Of a stretch of 64,000 bases of DNA, positions 20,929 through 33,435 are shown piece after piece. Numbering within the stretch: position 1 is the first letter of the stretch; each line of letters opens with the position of its first letter. This stretch comes from Puccinia triticina (Eukaryota; Basidiomycota; Pucciniomycetes; Pucciniales; Pucciniaceae), in NCBI RefSeq assembly GCF_026914185.1, contig NC_070565.1:5704001-5768000 (forward strand), in the 5' to 3' direction. Below the pieces are notes generated by a model. It saw only the letters and a list, made by a program, of their open reading frames with translations. It searched no databases and was not told the origin of the DNA. A program made the translations under genes and the position numbers.

Positions 20929-21788
20929 AGCCAGGGGTATCCCATTTACCCCAATCAAAACACAACCTTTGTCCTCAAGCCCGGTGCCGAGATCCAAAAT
21001 TTTGGCTCAGTTGGCTTCACCCCGCAGACCAATAACAGCAGTAAAACCAACAAGCAATGGCGCCTTGTCTGTTTCAATTGCCTTGGTGTTCTACTTTGTG
21101 ATCAGGAGAAATGCGACTACACAGGGTCGCCTCCAACCTGAGCTGGAAAAATTGCTGATTTCCTTGAGAGGTGAGTGTATTTCTTCTTTTAAGAATCCAA
21201 CCAGCAAAATTGCTGAATAATATCCATCTAAATTGTTTGAAGGGGGCCACTCTGTCCCGGGAAGGCCGGCAAGTGCAACGGAAAAATCTACTGGCAGTCC
21301 TGTGACAACACCTTGACCCAGTTTGATTTCCACTCCAGTGGTTGGGCTCTCCTCTGACACCACGGGTTCCACAACCACCCCTGGCCAACGGCAAAGAAGC
21401 CCCCCCCCACTAGCAAAGGATGAGTTGGCAATCCGAGTCAAGAATAACCCATTGGCTGGAGCTCTACAATTGAAGGTACTTCCTACTACTCCCCGGCAAA
21501 CCTTGTACACTCTATTTCCTGCTAATTTCTTGAAAATTGCTCTCCAGATTGGAAACACAGGTGATCCCCAAAAGCCAATCAACAGTTTCATAGACATACA
21601 CAAGTCTCTCGGTAATTTGGATTGGCTGTGCCATCTCCAACGCACAATCCTCAGAGAAATGAACCTTGCCCCCAATAAGGACGGAGGTGGTGTGGCTGAC
21701 AGGTTTGTCAACAATATGCTTCAATGGCAGGAGTAAGTCCATTTGAACCCCTCTTCTATGCAGTACCACACCACCATACTGACTACTT

Positions 21789-22321
21789 TATGAAGCGCCA
21801 GTTGGACCGCAGTGAGCACGATGTGAGATGATGGGAGCGAGGGACACAAGCAGAAAAGATATTCACCTATGAAGCGCCAGTTGGACCGCAGTGAGCACGA
21901 TGTGAGATGATGGGAGCGAGGGACACAAGCAGAAAAGATATTCACCTATTGAGGTGAGAGGTGAGGATGACCGATAAGAGGTGAGTATTGATTGCATAGC
22001 AAGGAAAAAGAACAGGAAGCAAAAAACAGAAAACAAGCAAACCTATGAAGCGCCAGTTGGACCGCAGTGAGCACGATGTGAGATGATGGGAGCGAGGGAC
22101 ACAAGCAGAAAAGATATTCACCTATTGAGGTGAGAGGTGAGGATGACCGATAAGAGGTGAGGAAAAGAAAACAAAAAGAACATAAACAAGCTCAGGTGAT
22201 TGGTCTAGATACAACAAGGTTTAGCCCAAGTTCAGTATATACACAATCAACTGAGTTCCCCTTTTCCTCCACTCGGTACCCCCCTTTCCTCCTGATGAGT
22301 GAGTGTCGCTGAACTGTCACA
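21789..22321 (-). repeat. 3' LTR of Copia element 3, three 79-bp tandem units
   Basis: Units starting TATGAAGCGCCAGTTGG begin at 21,789, 21,868 and 22,044. The second is separated from the third by a GAGGTGAGAGGTGAGG-containing spacer. The LTR ends GAACTGTCACA. Confidence 0.88.
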
Positions 22322-22335
22322 GCCCCCCGTGCTTG

Positions 22336-25300
22336 CTAGGCGATTTTCAAAGAGATGTTCTCGAGGGCCTTGCGAATCTTGACCGGTGCCAATGGTTTGG
22401 TGAGAAAGTCAGCTTGATTGTCATCAGTCTTGATGTATTTGATTTCAAAATTCCTTTCTTTATCAATGTGGTGTCGGAGCCAGTGATGGCAAACATTGAT
22501 GTGTCGAGTTCGATGTTGATATTGAGGGTTTTTAAGAAGAGCAAGAGCTCCTCGATTATCGCAATACAGAAGAGCTGATGTTTGAGTTATTTGAAGAGAT
22601 GGGTGAATGTCGAGAAGAAGTTGTTCCAGCCAGCGAATGTCTTGACCTGTTTCCGAGCAAGCGCGATACTCGGCTTCCGTAGTCGATAGGGCAGGTCCGT
22701 TGTCGTCTTGCTTCTGACACCTCCATCCGACTGTTCCATAATAGCTGACAATACTTCCGGAGAATGAAACCGAGTCGACTCCGCTTTCAAAGCTGGCATC
22801 TGCAAAGGCTATAATCTTCCCGGTTTCTGTTGGTTGCATCCCTAGGGTGAGTTTTGCCTTCGACGTCTTTTGAAGGTATCGGAAAACATGTTTGACCTGT
22901 TGTTCATGTGTTTTGTTCGGATTATTGAGAAATTGAGACAGATAGCTGCAGGGAAAAGCCAGATCGGGTCGCGTACATTGGACAAGGTAGTTGATCAAAC
23001 CGACTGCTCTGCAATAGTTGAAAGAGTCCGATACCGGGTTGGAATCAACAGGGCAAGTGAGGGAGTGGAGGCGGTTTTGCAGCCTGAGGCTTGGAATTCT
23101 TCTAGGATTTCATTGATGTATTGATCTTGAGCGATTGAGATGGTTTGATTAACACGGTCTCTAGTGACTTGCATGCCGAGGACCCATTCGCAGGGGCCAA
23201 TATCCTCCATTTCAAAACGCTTTTTGATGGCTGTCTTGAGGAAAGAGACGTCCGGTCCCACTATCACAAGATCATCCACATGGACGTACACAAAGCATGG
23301 CTTGGTGAGATCCTGATGAACGAATAGGCAGGCGTTGGCTTGAGCTGGGAGAAAGTTGACCATCTCAAAGAAGTCTTTAAGAGCGCGATACCAGCAGCGC
23401 GGGCTTTGCTTGAGTCCATATAGTGATTTCTGAAGTTTTAGGCCGTGACCTGGAGGAACGTTGATGTCGACTCCATCGGGGACCTTGATGAAAATTTCCT
23501 CGTCTGGTATGCCGTTGAGGAAGGCACAGCGAACATCCATTTGCTCTATCTCCCAATCGTTCGCAGCAGCTATGCCGGCAATTACCCGAAAAGTGGAGAG
23601 CTTACCAGTGGGTGCAAAAGTGTCGCCGTAGTCAATCCCTTCCACTTGTCGGAAGCCACGTACACATAGGCGTGCTTTATACTTTTGAAGCTCGCCGTCC
23701 GCTTTGTACTTGCGCTTGAATACCCATACAGTGTCCAGCTGTCTTGTTCCGGTTTTCATCGGTGCTACGACCCAGACTTTGTGACGGGTGATGTTGCCGA
23801 TCTCAATTTCGACTGCCATGAGCCACTCATTACCGTCGAGGCGGCGCATGGCTTGAGCAAAAGTCTTGAGATCTTTGAGAGACGCCGGCTCTCCAATGAT
23901 GACTAGGGCTTTGTGGACTGGTGGGTATCCAGCCAAGTTAGCTCGATGTCTTCGAGATCCCTCCACAATGTTGCTCGAATCGATGTCGCTTGATATGTTT
24001 TTCGGCGCATGATCGTAGTGCGGAACATATGTGTAACCCTTTACTGTTGACAGGATTATCGGGATGGGTGGTAGGTCGGAGTCGTCATTGATGGTGGGAT
24101 CTTTGGATTGGTTCTCAGGAACTAGATCGGAAATTTCCGGTGGAATGTCCGAATTGTCCTCCGGGATTGTTTTGGGACTGGATGGTGGGGCTTCATCTTC
24201 TTCCTGCATTGTCTCTTTGCTCCCCACGGTCGCTGCCGGCCCGCAGAGTATTTCAGGAAGCCACTCATCGATGTCACTACGGTTGGGTAAGGGTTTGAGC
24301 ATGGGAAATTCACTCGGAAAGAAACGAACGTGATGGGTGATTTTGAATTTGTTTGAATCGGGAACCCACAGTTTATAGGACTTATGTCCCTCCATGAATC
24401 CCACCAGGATGGCCTCTTTTCCGGATGGAGTGAATTTGGAGTGTCACCACTTTTTTTCTTCAAGGAAAACGGCTTGGCACCCAAAAGGGTAAAGTCGCGA
24501 GAGATCGGGAGGGTTACCGGTCCACAGCTCAAATGGTGACCGCATACCTATGGAGCTGTCCGGGGATCGATTTTCCAAATGAACCGAAGTGCTGACTGCC
24601 TCTCCCCACCACGAAAGATCAAGACCGGATGTCAGGAGTAGGGCTCTGGTCTTCTCTACCGTCGTTCTGTTGCCTCGCTCCGCAAACGGGTTTTGTTGAG
24701 GAGTGTAGGGTGAAGTTGTCAGGTGAACGATTCCCCTCTCCTGGAATAAAGCGGAGAATTGAGAGTTGACGAATTCTCCTCCGTTGTCGGAGACTACAGT
24801 TTTCAATTTACGACTGGTGAAGGTTTCAGCCTGATTTAGGAAGGCGAGAAAGGATGTGAAAGATTGGGACTTACTCGGCATTGGGTAGATAAAGCGGTAT
24901 TTACTGTGCCCGTCAATTATCTTCAGGAAATAACGATTTCCTCCCCAAGAGGCCGGAGTAATTGGTCCACATAGGTCCATATGGATACAGTCAAGCAGGC
25001 CATCCACCGGTGGAAAGGAGCCGGGGAAGGGTTGTCAAGTCATTTTCGAGACATCACAATTTCGGCAGTCGAGCTCTTTTATTTGGAGGTTGGGGTGAGC
25101 TTCTCTGAGATAAGGTAGACTAGGATGTCCCAAGGAGTTGTGAAGGATGAGGGCATCGGAGGTAACCGAGAAAGCCTTTTGAGAGGATAAATCGATTGTT
25201 AGGATTTCGTCGCCCGTTTTCCCAACGCATAAGACATGGTTGTCTTTTTCACATCTGAACTTGGTGCCATCGTCCGTTGGGATGATTGAGTAGCCTTTCC

Positions 25301-26612
25301 GGAGATAAAAGGTTAATGGAATTAGGGATTTGGATAGCTCTGGGACAAAGAAGGCCTTTTCAATGACCATTGGTCCACAGCTGGTGTTGATAACCGCTCG
25401 CCCTTCGCCAACAATGGGTATGGTGGATCCATTTGCTACATAGACCACGGAGGAGTAGGCCTTGAATGTGGAAAAATACGATTTATGTTTCAAGTAATGG
25501 CCGGTGGCGCCACTGTCGAAGATGACCACGTCGGCGACTCCTGAATTCACACTCAGCATGGCCTTCTTGGCGACTCTTGCATTGGCTCGATCAATCGCAG
25601 CTTGAAAATAAGCAACTGCCTTTTCCGGATGGACAGCGTGGCAGTCTTCTTCGGAGTGCGGCGCATTGGGATTGTGTGTATTGTTTTCACAGCAAATTCG
25701 GGGTCGTCTACCGCCAGATGGCCTTTTTTGATTAGATGATGAGGAGACTGCGAGAGCGGTGGCGTTGGAGGTCCCTTGAATTGTGGACTCGGCTTCTTGT
25801 TGTCTTCGAAGTTCCGCTTCGAGATCCTTGAGGAAGCTGCTCAACTCCAGAGTGTCGTCCATTTCTTTTAAGTTAGAGAATCGAATGGTCCGGAAGGTTT
25901 TGAAGGAAGTCGGTAAACGCTTGAGAATAAGGAATACCCAACAGGTTTCTAGAGTTGGCTTGTCGAGCTTCTCGTTGGCAACCTCCAGGAGTAGATCGAA
26001 GGTGTTCCGAAAAAGATTGATTGACTCCTTCATGCTTTCCTCTGAGAAGCGAATGTCGTAAAGGCGATCCCAGATGTTTGCGACGTTCTCCAGCAATTTG
26101 GTTGCATAGTGTGAGTTGATGGCATCCCACAGCGCCTTGGGCTCGTATGTTCTGTAGTTACGGCCAACGAAACGATGATTGTTCTCCTCGCTCAGATGAA
26201 GACGAATGAAGGTAGTCGCTTGTTTCTTCTTGGTTTTATAATCTTCGTTCTTTTCAAGGGTTTTCGGGTCTTCGAAGATGTAGTCGTCCAACATTTGAAA
26301 ACCTAGGGCGTTGATGATTTTGAGCCGCCAGGTGGCGAAGTTGGAGTCGTTGAGGGGTTCGGTGACCAATTTGATGGAGGTCGGATTCTTGTCAGACATG
26401 GTGAGAAGAGGAGGAACTGTGGGAGCAGAGGTTGATGGACGAGTTGTGAGGGATTCTTGAGCCGGATTTAGAGCGGCAGCTATTGTTGTGTCGGCGTTGG
26501 ATTCTGAAGTGGTCTCCGAGTGCTCGGGAACTGGGTTGTCTTCGTCGGGATCAGGAGTGAAAGGAAAGCGTCCTATAAGAGGATTAGGTTTGCTATCCTG
26601 GTTTCCCGCCAC
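22336..26612 (-). pseudogene. Copia gag-pol of element 3, broken by TGA codons and a frameshift
   Basis: From the Met at 26,612: gag with the LTEPLNDSNFATWRLKI region, a Cys/His cluster near 25,680, protease VIFDSGATGHYL, HNSLGH...CRNCD, integrase (IHMDLCGP, VSDNGGEF, NPFAERGN), RT (VYVHVDDLVIVG) and RNase H (AFADASFES, STTEAEYRA). In-frame TGA codons occur at 25,037-25,035 and 24,446-24,444, and a frameshift near 23,050 separates RT from RNase H. It is a different Copia lineage from elements 1 and 2, which are close to each other. Confidence 0.88.
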
Positions 26613-26697
26613 GGTGGTGAATGTATCTTTTGTTTGAGGGTGTCTAAAGTTCGCGATCCTACTCGACAGGTGCTCTTAGTAGGCTGGGCTCATAACC

Positions 26698-27055
26698 TAT
26701 GAAGCGCCAGTTGGACCGCAGTGAGCACGATGTGAGATGATGGGAGCGAGGGACACAAGCAGAAAAGATATTCACCTATAAAGCGCCAGTTGGACCGCAG
26801 TGAGCACGATGTGAGATGATGGGAGCGAGGGACACAAGCAGAAAAGATATTCACCTATTGAGGTGAGAGGTGAGGATGACCGATAAGAGGTGAGGAAAAG
26901 AAAAGAAAAAGAACATAAACAAGCTCAGGTGATTGGTCTAGATACAACGAGGTTTAGCCCTAAGTTCAGTATATACACAATCAACTGAGTTCCCCTTTTC
27001 CTCCACTCGGTACCCCCCTTTCCTCCTGATGAGTGAGTGTCGCTGAACTGTCACA
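26698..27055 (-). repeat. 5' LTR of Copia element 3, two 79-bp tandem units
   Basis: Units begin at 26,698 and 26,777. The remainder matches the other LTR apart from a few single-base changes. Confidence 0.88.
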
Positions 27056-29689
27056 TACTTCTCTCAAAATTACTAGACAGGGCCTGGAGATGATTTCATG
27101 CTTGTTCCACAAGGGGGAAGTGCATTACACTTTTCAGACTAAGTGGATGTCCAAGCGCCTTCTCAATCAATCCAAGGCCAGCAACAAGTTTTACTTGGGA
27201 GGAATAATATCAGATGTCACTTACAAGTTTTTTGAATCCGGCTACCTATTGACAACATCCATGTATTGTGAATCAATCCAAAGATGGATCCCGCTGCAGT
27301 TAAGTTGGATTTGAGGGCTGTCAGAAAATTACTTTGTCATCCACTTCTCTGTACTCTTCCACCAATTTTTCATACCCAACATCCTTCAACGCAAGAGGGA
27401 GGATCTTGCAACAAGCATCATTGATTTCTCACTAGCTCAAAAGAAAGGCTTTGCAAATGCATACACAAACACATTCGTAGGCTCAGAAGAAGATGCCATT
27501 GCAAAGCTCAAAGGCTGTAAAGAGCATTTCCAACAGTCAATCACCCGGGTTGCTTGTAATTGTGCCATCACTATGGCAGAGGAAGAAGTTAGTTTGATTT
27601 CATTGCTCATTGTTCTCTTTCAAAGCTAATTCAGTTTATCAAGTCTTCATTCAAGTCAATGTCAATGGGCTTGCTTCTCCCAATTAAATAAGGCGGCCCA
27701 TCTCACAGTGAAAAGGTGGACAAACTGCAAAATTGGTTTCCCAAGATCAAACGGTGACTGGACTGGTGGACCGTGGCCAACATCAAGGCCATCCTGTTCC
27801 CTAGCAAGAGGAAGATGTTTAAAAACAAGCCTAATTCCAATGCAGCTCTCCCTGCAGCATCAACTTATTCTCAAGAGAGCATGCACCGTGTTTATGATAT
27901 GCTCAGTTAAGACAAGATCAATTTATGAGCTTAATCATCAATCTGAGTAACCACCAACTAACTAACTAACTGTTCATGCTGTGGGAAAGAAGAGCATTTT
28001 TCTTGGAATGGTCAAGCTTTATGCTTTTGTGAAAGCATTGGAGAAATATTATCAATGTATCATGCGCAGTATGCTTAATTTAGTATGGAACCCAGCTCAA
28101 AAAAACAGATTGAAATATCATAATCCCTTGGGTGGAATAAACCAACAAAGCGGCAGAAGAACAAAACTAATGATGGCCGTCCCCCAGATACAGCGGCCAA
28201 TCTCCTTGACAAAAACCCACGTAAACAAGCAAAGGTTGGCAGGCCTCCCAACTCCTGCAATTTCAATTGTCACCCACTTCACACTTATGTGTTGTATGGG
28301 CCTTCAGCTGATCCTTGCAAGCAAAACCAATGTTGGCTGGTTGCTGCTCTGGAATCACTTTATGCGGTCTATAGCCCAGTTTGGCTGATGGAACCCTCAG
28401 GGAAGAAGGCAGACTTGTTCTCATTGCTCATCAACCATTTCAACTCTAGGTCGACTTGGGAGCTCACACAGAGCACGGCAATCCACTCAATACTTACTTG
28501 GGGTTCAAAAACTATCTTCAGCACAGCCGAGGCTCTTCACCCCCAATCACCTCTTTGTGGGGCTTTTGCATCCCTCAACTTCTTTATGGAAATTCTCCTG
28601 GATCCCAAGACAAACACCTCCAAATCACTTCGAAAACTCTTCTTGGTGGTGGAAACTCGCAATTTGACCTGTGCCTTACATCCTCAGGAGGCGCTGATCA
28701 ACCATTGTTGATCCGTCTGGGAGACAATTGTTGTGAAGATTTGGCGCTTGATGTTTTTAGAAAATCAAATCAGTTGTGCAAATGTGGCGGAGCTCCTTAT
28801 CACTTGGACAACCAATGGTCTCAGGGGCACTTCAGGTCTCCAATGTGAGCATAACAAGAACAACATGGGCGCCACAGTCTCCATGGAACGCAAGAAGAAA
28901 TTCAGCAAACAAATCACCCCAACCGAGCCATACCCACCTTTGTCTGAGATTTCTAGGCTTGGATTTGAGCTTGGTGAGGCCCTGGCTCACCTTTATTTCC
29001 ATGTTGAACTCTGTGAAGTTGAAGAGCCAGATCAACAATCCTTTCTGGCCCAAATCAACTGGCCTTTCAAGCTAATGGTATTGGGTGAACCATGCACTTT
29101 AATTTCACAGGGTTTTTGGAATGGATCACATCATTGGGGTAAGGTTTTACAGAACGTGAATGGTATCACAGCAATGTGAAAGCACAACGACATGGTGAAC
29201 AAGGGAATTGCAACAATGGTCAATGGAGTCCTGGGTAGCATTGGGGGATCTCAACCCCACACAAGTTGGCTGATTTATTCCTGGAGGTGGACTACTGATG
29301 AAACCAAGTTTGTCAATCTTGGAATTGACAAACTCAAGCACTATAACTCACAATTCCAATCTGTTAGAATCAGTTGTCCTTCATAATATCTTTACGGCCT
29401 ATGGTTTGGGTGGCTGGTGTGGCGTGCCTCTCAGCGCTATCCAACTCTGACGTCACAGTTTCTTCTCAAGTGTTGATGCTTCAAACCGGAAGCAGTTGAC
29501 CATCCTTTTCTAGGACTCTGTTGACCGCCACTCCAACCCTCTCTTTTTCATCTCGACCATCATCTTCAATCTGCGGACACTGTAAAGCTCAAACGCGTTC
29601 CTGAGAACCTTTTGCTGAGTGCGGAAAGGGATGAATGAGGTTACCTCTGCCTTTCCTGGGTCATTAGACACTAAAACAAGCCCCCCAAT

Positions 29690-30350
29690 CTACAATTGGA
29701 AGGTTTAATGTAGTGATAGTGGAGGTGTATCAAAAGATAGCCTACTTTGAGCAGGTGACTTAAGGGTTATGGTGATGTAGCTGATGAGTAAGTGTTGTAA
29801 TGAGGTTGCAATTTGTATTTAAGGGTGTAAAACCACAATATAGAGTGGGGCTAATAATGTAGAGTGAGAAAGTATTGTACTGTTATGGGGTAAGCTGAGT
29901 GCAAGTAGTTTGCTGAGAGAAATTACAACTGGGGGGGAGGAGAGCCTCCTTAAATAGAGAAGAGTGAGACATTTTAGCTCCAGGGGAACAAGAGAATGAG
30001 GGGTTTTAGCTGCCCTGAAGGCTACAATGAGGTATTTTGGCTGGTGGTTGACAGGTCACATGAGATCATGATGTCATATGAGGGAATTTAGCTAGTGAGA
30101 GATAGCAGGTGAGATGTTTTAGCTGGCCTGGCCTGTCAAATGTTGTCATCTGCAAGCTGCATGAGGGGTTTTTGCTATCTTGACACGTGCATGATGTCAT
30201 CTGTCAACTGTCTGACTGTAGCCCCTATTACACTAGTCTGCATGCACCTGCATAAGACTGCATTAGACTGCCAAAGCCTGCATCAAGTGTGCATAACACT
30301 GCATGAAACTGCATGACACTGCATGACATGTGCATAGCACAATGTAATGA
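29690..30350 (+). repeat. Dispersed solo-LTR-like repeat, second copy
   Basis: GGGGGGGAGGAGAGCCTCCTTAAATAG and GAGACATTTTAGCTCCAGGGG at 29,932-29,990 match the module at 10,330. The upstream part (GATGAGTAAGTGTTGTAATGAGG) matches, inverted, the copy at 50,579-51,150. The right part ends in loosely repeated CTGCATGACACTGCAT units (30,240-30,340). Confidence 0.55.
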
Positions 30351-31461
30351 GTGCAGCTTATGAGGTAAAGTATATGTAAAGGGTAGACAAGCTGTCAGGG
30401 TGGTCCATGTAACGGATTACATGTCTTAGGTAAGTGTGGTTCATGTAACGGATTACATGACCTGAGTATGGTGTTTTGAGTGTATGTAACTGAATGATGG
30501 TGTCTTGAAGGGGTTGTATCTTCTGATCCAGAGGGGTGTAAGGTGTGTTGTCCATGGTGTCCTGTGTAGTTTTGGCCGTAGAATCCAGTGGTGCCGCCAT
30601 ATTGGTTGATTTGAGAGTGTACATATGAGAAAAAAGGAAATTTTGAAATGGGCTAGATGGGTAACCAGAAAGCATACCACAACACTCTCAATGTCAGCTA
30701 TCCGCTAGTCCAGACAGCGTGGCAACTGTCAATCCCAATCCAATTAGCAGGCCAAAGAGAGGGGCTGTTGACTTCTTGTCAACCGGAGTCTATGACGACT
30801 CTCTAGGAAACTCAAGGAGAGAGATGAAAGAGAAAGCTTGACTTACCTGTATTGGCAAGGTTGAGCGGAGGAGTCAAGTCAAAAGGAATAAAAGGAAAGA
30901 CACATTGATGATAGCCCCAATCGTAGTGTTTGAGTAAGGTCAAAGACTAAAATCTTGGCGGGCTTGGTAAAATCTAATCACAGGTTGGTTGCTTATGTTG
31001 GGTTGTTGGTCCAAGGGAGCCCAAAGTGCTTCCGTGGTGTAGGCAAAGAAAGAGAGACTAGGTCAATGCCTACCCAATTGATCAGCTTTATCAAGACAAG
31101 TTCTCCAGGTGCCTTTTTTTTTGGAATCAGCCCTTTTGGTTGGTGTTTGGATGATGCAAAATAACAGTTTTTCCAAATGTTATAAACACATATTTTTGAG
31201 GGAAGCCAACAGCTTCTTGTTTGATGAAATCCTGAAGTTGGAAGGTGTATACATGTGGTACACTTTTGATGCATCTGTATTTTGTGAAATAGCATTTTTT
31301 GATTTTTCAAAATGGTGGCCGGATGTGTGTCCCTTTAGAGCTTCCGTACGTCTCTAACATATGTATGTACATCCTGCGGGGTTCACCTCCGGAGGTGTCA
31401 AAAGGTGTCAATGCCCGATTTTTTCTTGAACTCCATCAGAACGGGCATGATGGGGGATGAT
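30351..31461. other. Intergenic, no gene recognised
   Basis: A tandem pair TGTAACGGATTACATG lies at about 30,408 and 30,443. The perfect palindrome CACCTCCGGAGGTG lies near 31,385. No supported reading frame. Confidence 0.4.
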
Positions 31462-32191
31462 TGTAACGACTAATTAGTCTTGATCTCCGTCAGAATAGCT
31501 TAATCATCCGCGTTGTGATGATTTGTAATCGGATCGTCATAGCTGTGTGACGGTTGATCGGGGCGTTGATTTGTTTCATTAAAGTCCTTATTACATATGA
31601 CGTGTGTTTAATTGTCATTCGTCATCGGACGGTTCCGATTCTTGTCCTTATCATTTCTTCTTTGGTTTACGATTGTCCCCTTTCTTTTCCTCTTCTTTCC
31701 TTATCGATATATTCTTTTTCATCTCATCCATCATCATTATCCGAGAAACATCAACTTGAACAAAAAAATAAATAAAGAATGGATGACTTCCCGTCGTTGT
31801 TTAGAGAGCTCTAGATGCCCCTCTAAATCCTAAATTTAGACAGCTATCAAAAACTCAACCAGTGCACATGAAGTCAGTGATCTGTAGGGTTAGGAAAACA
31901 TTTTCCTTTTTGTCAAAAAATAAGAATTTGGGGTTGTAAATTGAGATCTGGGAGGCTCCCAGACTCGACGGGAAGTCCTCCAATATCAATCTTAGTTATC
32001 GTGAATCTAGTTCTATTGCAAATCGCATAGAACTCTATATATTAAGTTATTACTCAAGCATCGGCGAACTATCTTCTTAGATAGTTTCATAGCCATTTAT
32101 AGCGAACTGAGTAATAGCCTAGTCCTCACAATTATATATCAATCTTCACAAACATACATATTAAATCAATACATATAATTTTTTTTTCGGC
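31462..32191 (+). repeat. Probable 5' LTR and leader of a Gypsy element
   Basis: TGTAACGACTAATTAG at 31,462 has the look of an LTR start, and the region directly precedes a Gypsy-type gag gene. No second LTR was found in the window, so borders are uncertain. Confidence 0.4.
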
Positions 32192-33421
32192 ATGTCTGAG
32201 CCATCTGTTATTTCACCGATAACTCCAGTTCGAGTATTGCCAAGATTTACTCCCTCTCCTCCAGCTTTACCACCACAACAAATTCAAATGCCGGTCCGAT
32301 CTCAATCTTCTTTATTTTTTGCGACCGGATCCCCTTCTCCAATTAATCATAACTCCCCATCTTTTATCAACTTCTCTCCCCGACGAATTCCTGGTGTCGA
32401 TCTTCCGATTCCTGGTCTTGATGTTCCTATTGCCGGTCCTAGCGGGCGTCACACCGGACAGTCCCCCGATTATTTTGATCAAAACGCGGCTCCAAGCAAT
32501 CAACATCTCAACGCAAGCGGTCGACATGCGGTTCCGACTGTTGACGAAGATGTTTCGGCTCTTTTATCCAACTTACGAGTCGATAACTCTGCGCAATCAT
32601 CTCAGCTTCAAGATCAGGCTGCTTCGATTTCTCTTTTGAAGGCTCAAGCCCGTCAAGACAAAACAGCGATCAAGGATTTACAGGCCGACAATAAGAAGAT
32701 CAAGGATGTCTTCCATGGCAAACTCTTGAGGGTTCAATCAGTTCAGAATGAATCGTTGGCGCATCTTCGCGGATTGTTCGAGGGATTTAGGGAGGGATTC
32801 GATGGAAGAATGGGTCGTTTAGAATCACAGCCGTTGGTCCATGACCGTCCCCGAATTTTTATTGAGCCACCTCATGAATCGAATATTTTCTTCACGGGAA
32901 TGCCCCGAGAAACTAACAATTTTTGTTTCGTCATGAGAAGCACTTTCGAGCGAATCGGCGAGCAGTTTAACACGGAGAAGCAAAAGATTCTTTGGATCGC
33001 GGGTTACTTTCGATCAGATTTGGGGCGAATGGATGAATCCGTTCCTTCGTATGTCTGGTGGCGCGGTCTCTTGGCGGAAAACGCTTCGGTCCTCAAGTTA
33101 CCAACCTTGAACGCATCGTCAAAGATGAACTACGTCATTCCAGAACTGCGCGACTCGGAATCCTTCATTTCGGCGATCAAAAACACTTTTCAAGACCATC
33201 ATGAGCTGGAGCGTGCTGAGGCGGCCTTTCATGCGGCACGTCAAGGGAACAAGTCTGTTGAGGAGTTTAACATCATATTCAAATCTTTACTACATCCTTT
33301 AGAGTTGACCAATCGTTCGAAATGTGTTGCTTATGATAAGGCGATTGATCCTAACCAGGAGGATCAATGTATCAAGGAGGTAGAAATGTGTGTCAAGGGG
33401 GTAGGAATGGCAAGGAGGTAG
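32192..33421 (+). CDS. Gypsy-type gag protein, truncated element
   Basis: A 409-residue reading frame without internal stops begins at ATG 32,192. A Pro/Ser-rich N terminus (with repeated P-G-x-D-x-PI-x-G motifs) leads to a coiled-coil-like stretch (SSQLQDQAASISLLKAQ, QADNKKIKDVF). A retrotransposon gag domain follows (IFFTGMPRETNNFCFVMRST, YVWWRGLLAEN, DHHELERAEAAFHAARQG, SVEEFNIIFKSL). The frame ends in a short GGTAGGAATG-type repeat and never reaches protease or RT; next comes the duplicated secreted-protein locus. It is therefore the 5' remnant of a Ty3/Gypsy element. The last ~20 residues are repeat-derived. Confidence 0.75.
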   Translation: MSEPSVISPITPVRVLPRFTPSPPALPPQQIQMPVRSQSSLFFATGSPSPINHNSPSFINFSPRRIPGVDLPIPGLDVPIAGPSGRHTGQSPDYFDQNAAPSNQHLNASGRHAVPTVDEDVSALLSNLRVDNSAQSSQLQDQAASISLLKAQARQDKTAIKDLQADNKKIKDVFHGKLLRVQSVQNESLAHLRGLFEGFREGFDGRMGRLESQPLVHDRPRIFIEPPHESNIFFTGMPRETNNFCFVMRSTFERIGEQFNTEKQKILWIAGYFRSDLGRMDESVPSYVWWRGLLAENASVLKLPTLNASSKMNYVIPELRDSESFISAIKNTFQDHHELERAEAAFHAARQGNKSVEEFNIIFKSLLHPLELTNRSKCVAYDKAIDPNQEDQCIKEVEMCVKGVGMARR

Positions 33422-33435
33422 GAATTCGTGTCAAG
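33366..33435 (+). repeat. Short tandem repeat at the Gypsy truncation point
   Basis: GTCAAGGAGGTAGGAAT-like units of about 20 bases repeat three to four times exactly where the gag homology stops. This suggests the junction formed in or created the repeat. Confidence 0.55.

Larger units (their letters stand above)
21789..27055 (-). mobile_element. Ty1/Copia LTR retrotransposon (element 3)
   Basis: LTRs at 21,789-22,321 (3', 533 bp) and 26,698-27,055 (5', 358 bp) enclose a minus-strand gag-pol. TACTT at 21,784-21,788 and 27,056-27,060 is the target duplication. In element orientation the LTR starts TGTGACAG and the polypurine tract GCACGGGGGGC precedes the 3' LTR. GGTTATGAGCCCAGCC follows the 5' LTR as the likely primer-binding site. 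It landed inside an intron of the MULE gene, leaving donor (21,732) and acceptor (after 27,060) in place. The LTR lengths differ because the 3' LTR has one more copy of a 79-bp repeat within a 176-bp block. Confidence 0.9.
20032..29385 (+). pseudogene. MULE-type transposase gene with a ubiquitin-protease-like C-terminal region, broken and twice invaded
   Basis: A basic N-terminal part (ATG 20,032) leads to a zinc-binding region (VCFNCLGVLLC, CDYTGSPP, then CPGKAGKC and HHGFHNHPWP), as in WRKY/GCM1-type fingers of Mutator-like transposases. A core region (YTFQTKWM, LTTSMYCESIQRW, KGCKEHFQQSITR, LDWWTVANI, QESMHRVY) and a C-terminal region follow. That last region has NQCWLVAALESLY (Cys near 28,331) and GFWNGSHHWGKV (near 29,120), like the Cys and His boxes of ubiquitin-specific proteases. 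The family assignment is from memory of rust proteins. TGA codons (for example 27,312-27,314) and indels, one in the poly-C run near 21,405, break the frame. A TRIM sits in the exon at GACAGCCA/GGGG and a Copia element inside the intron after 21,731. Confidence 0.6.
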
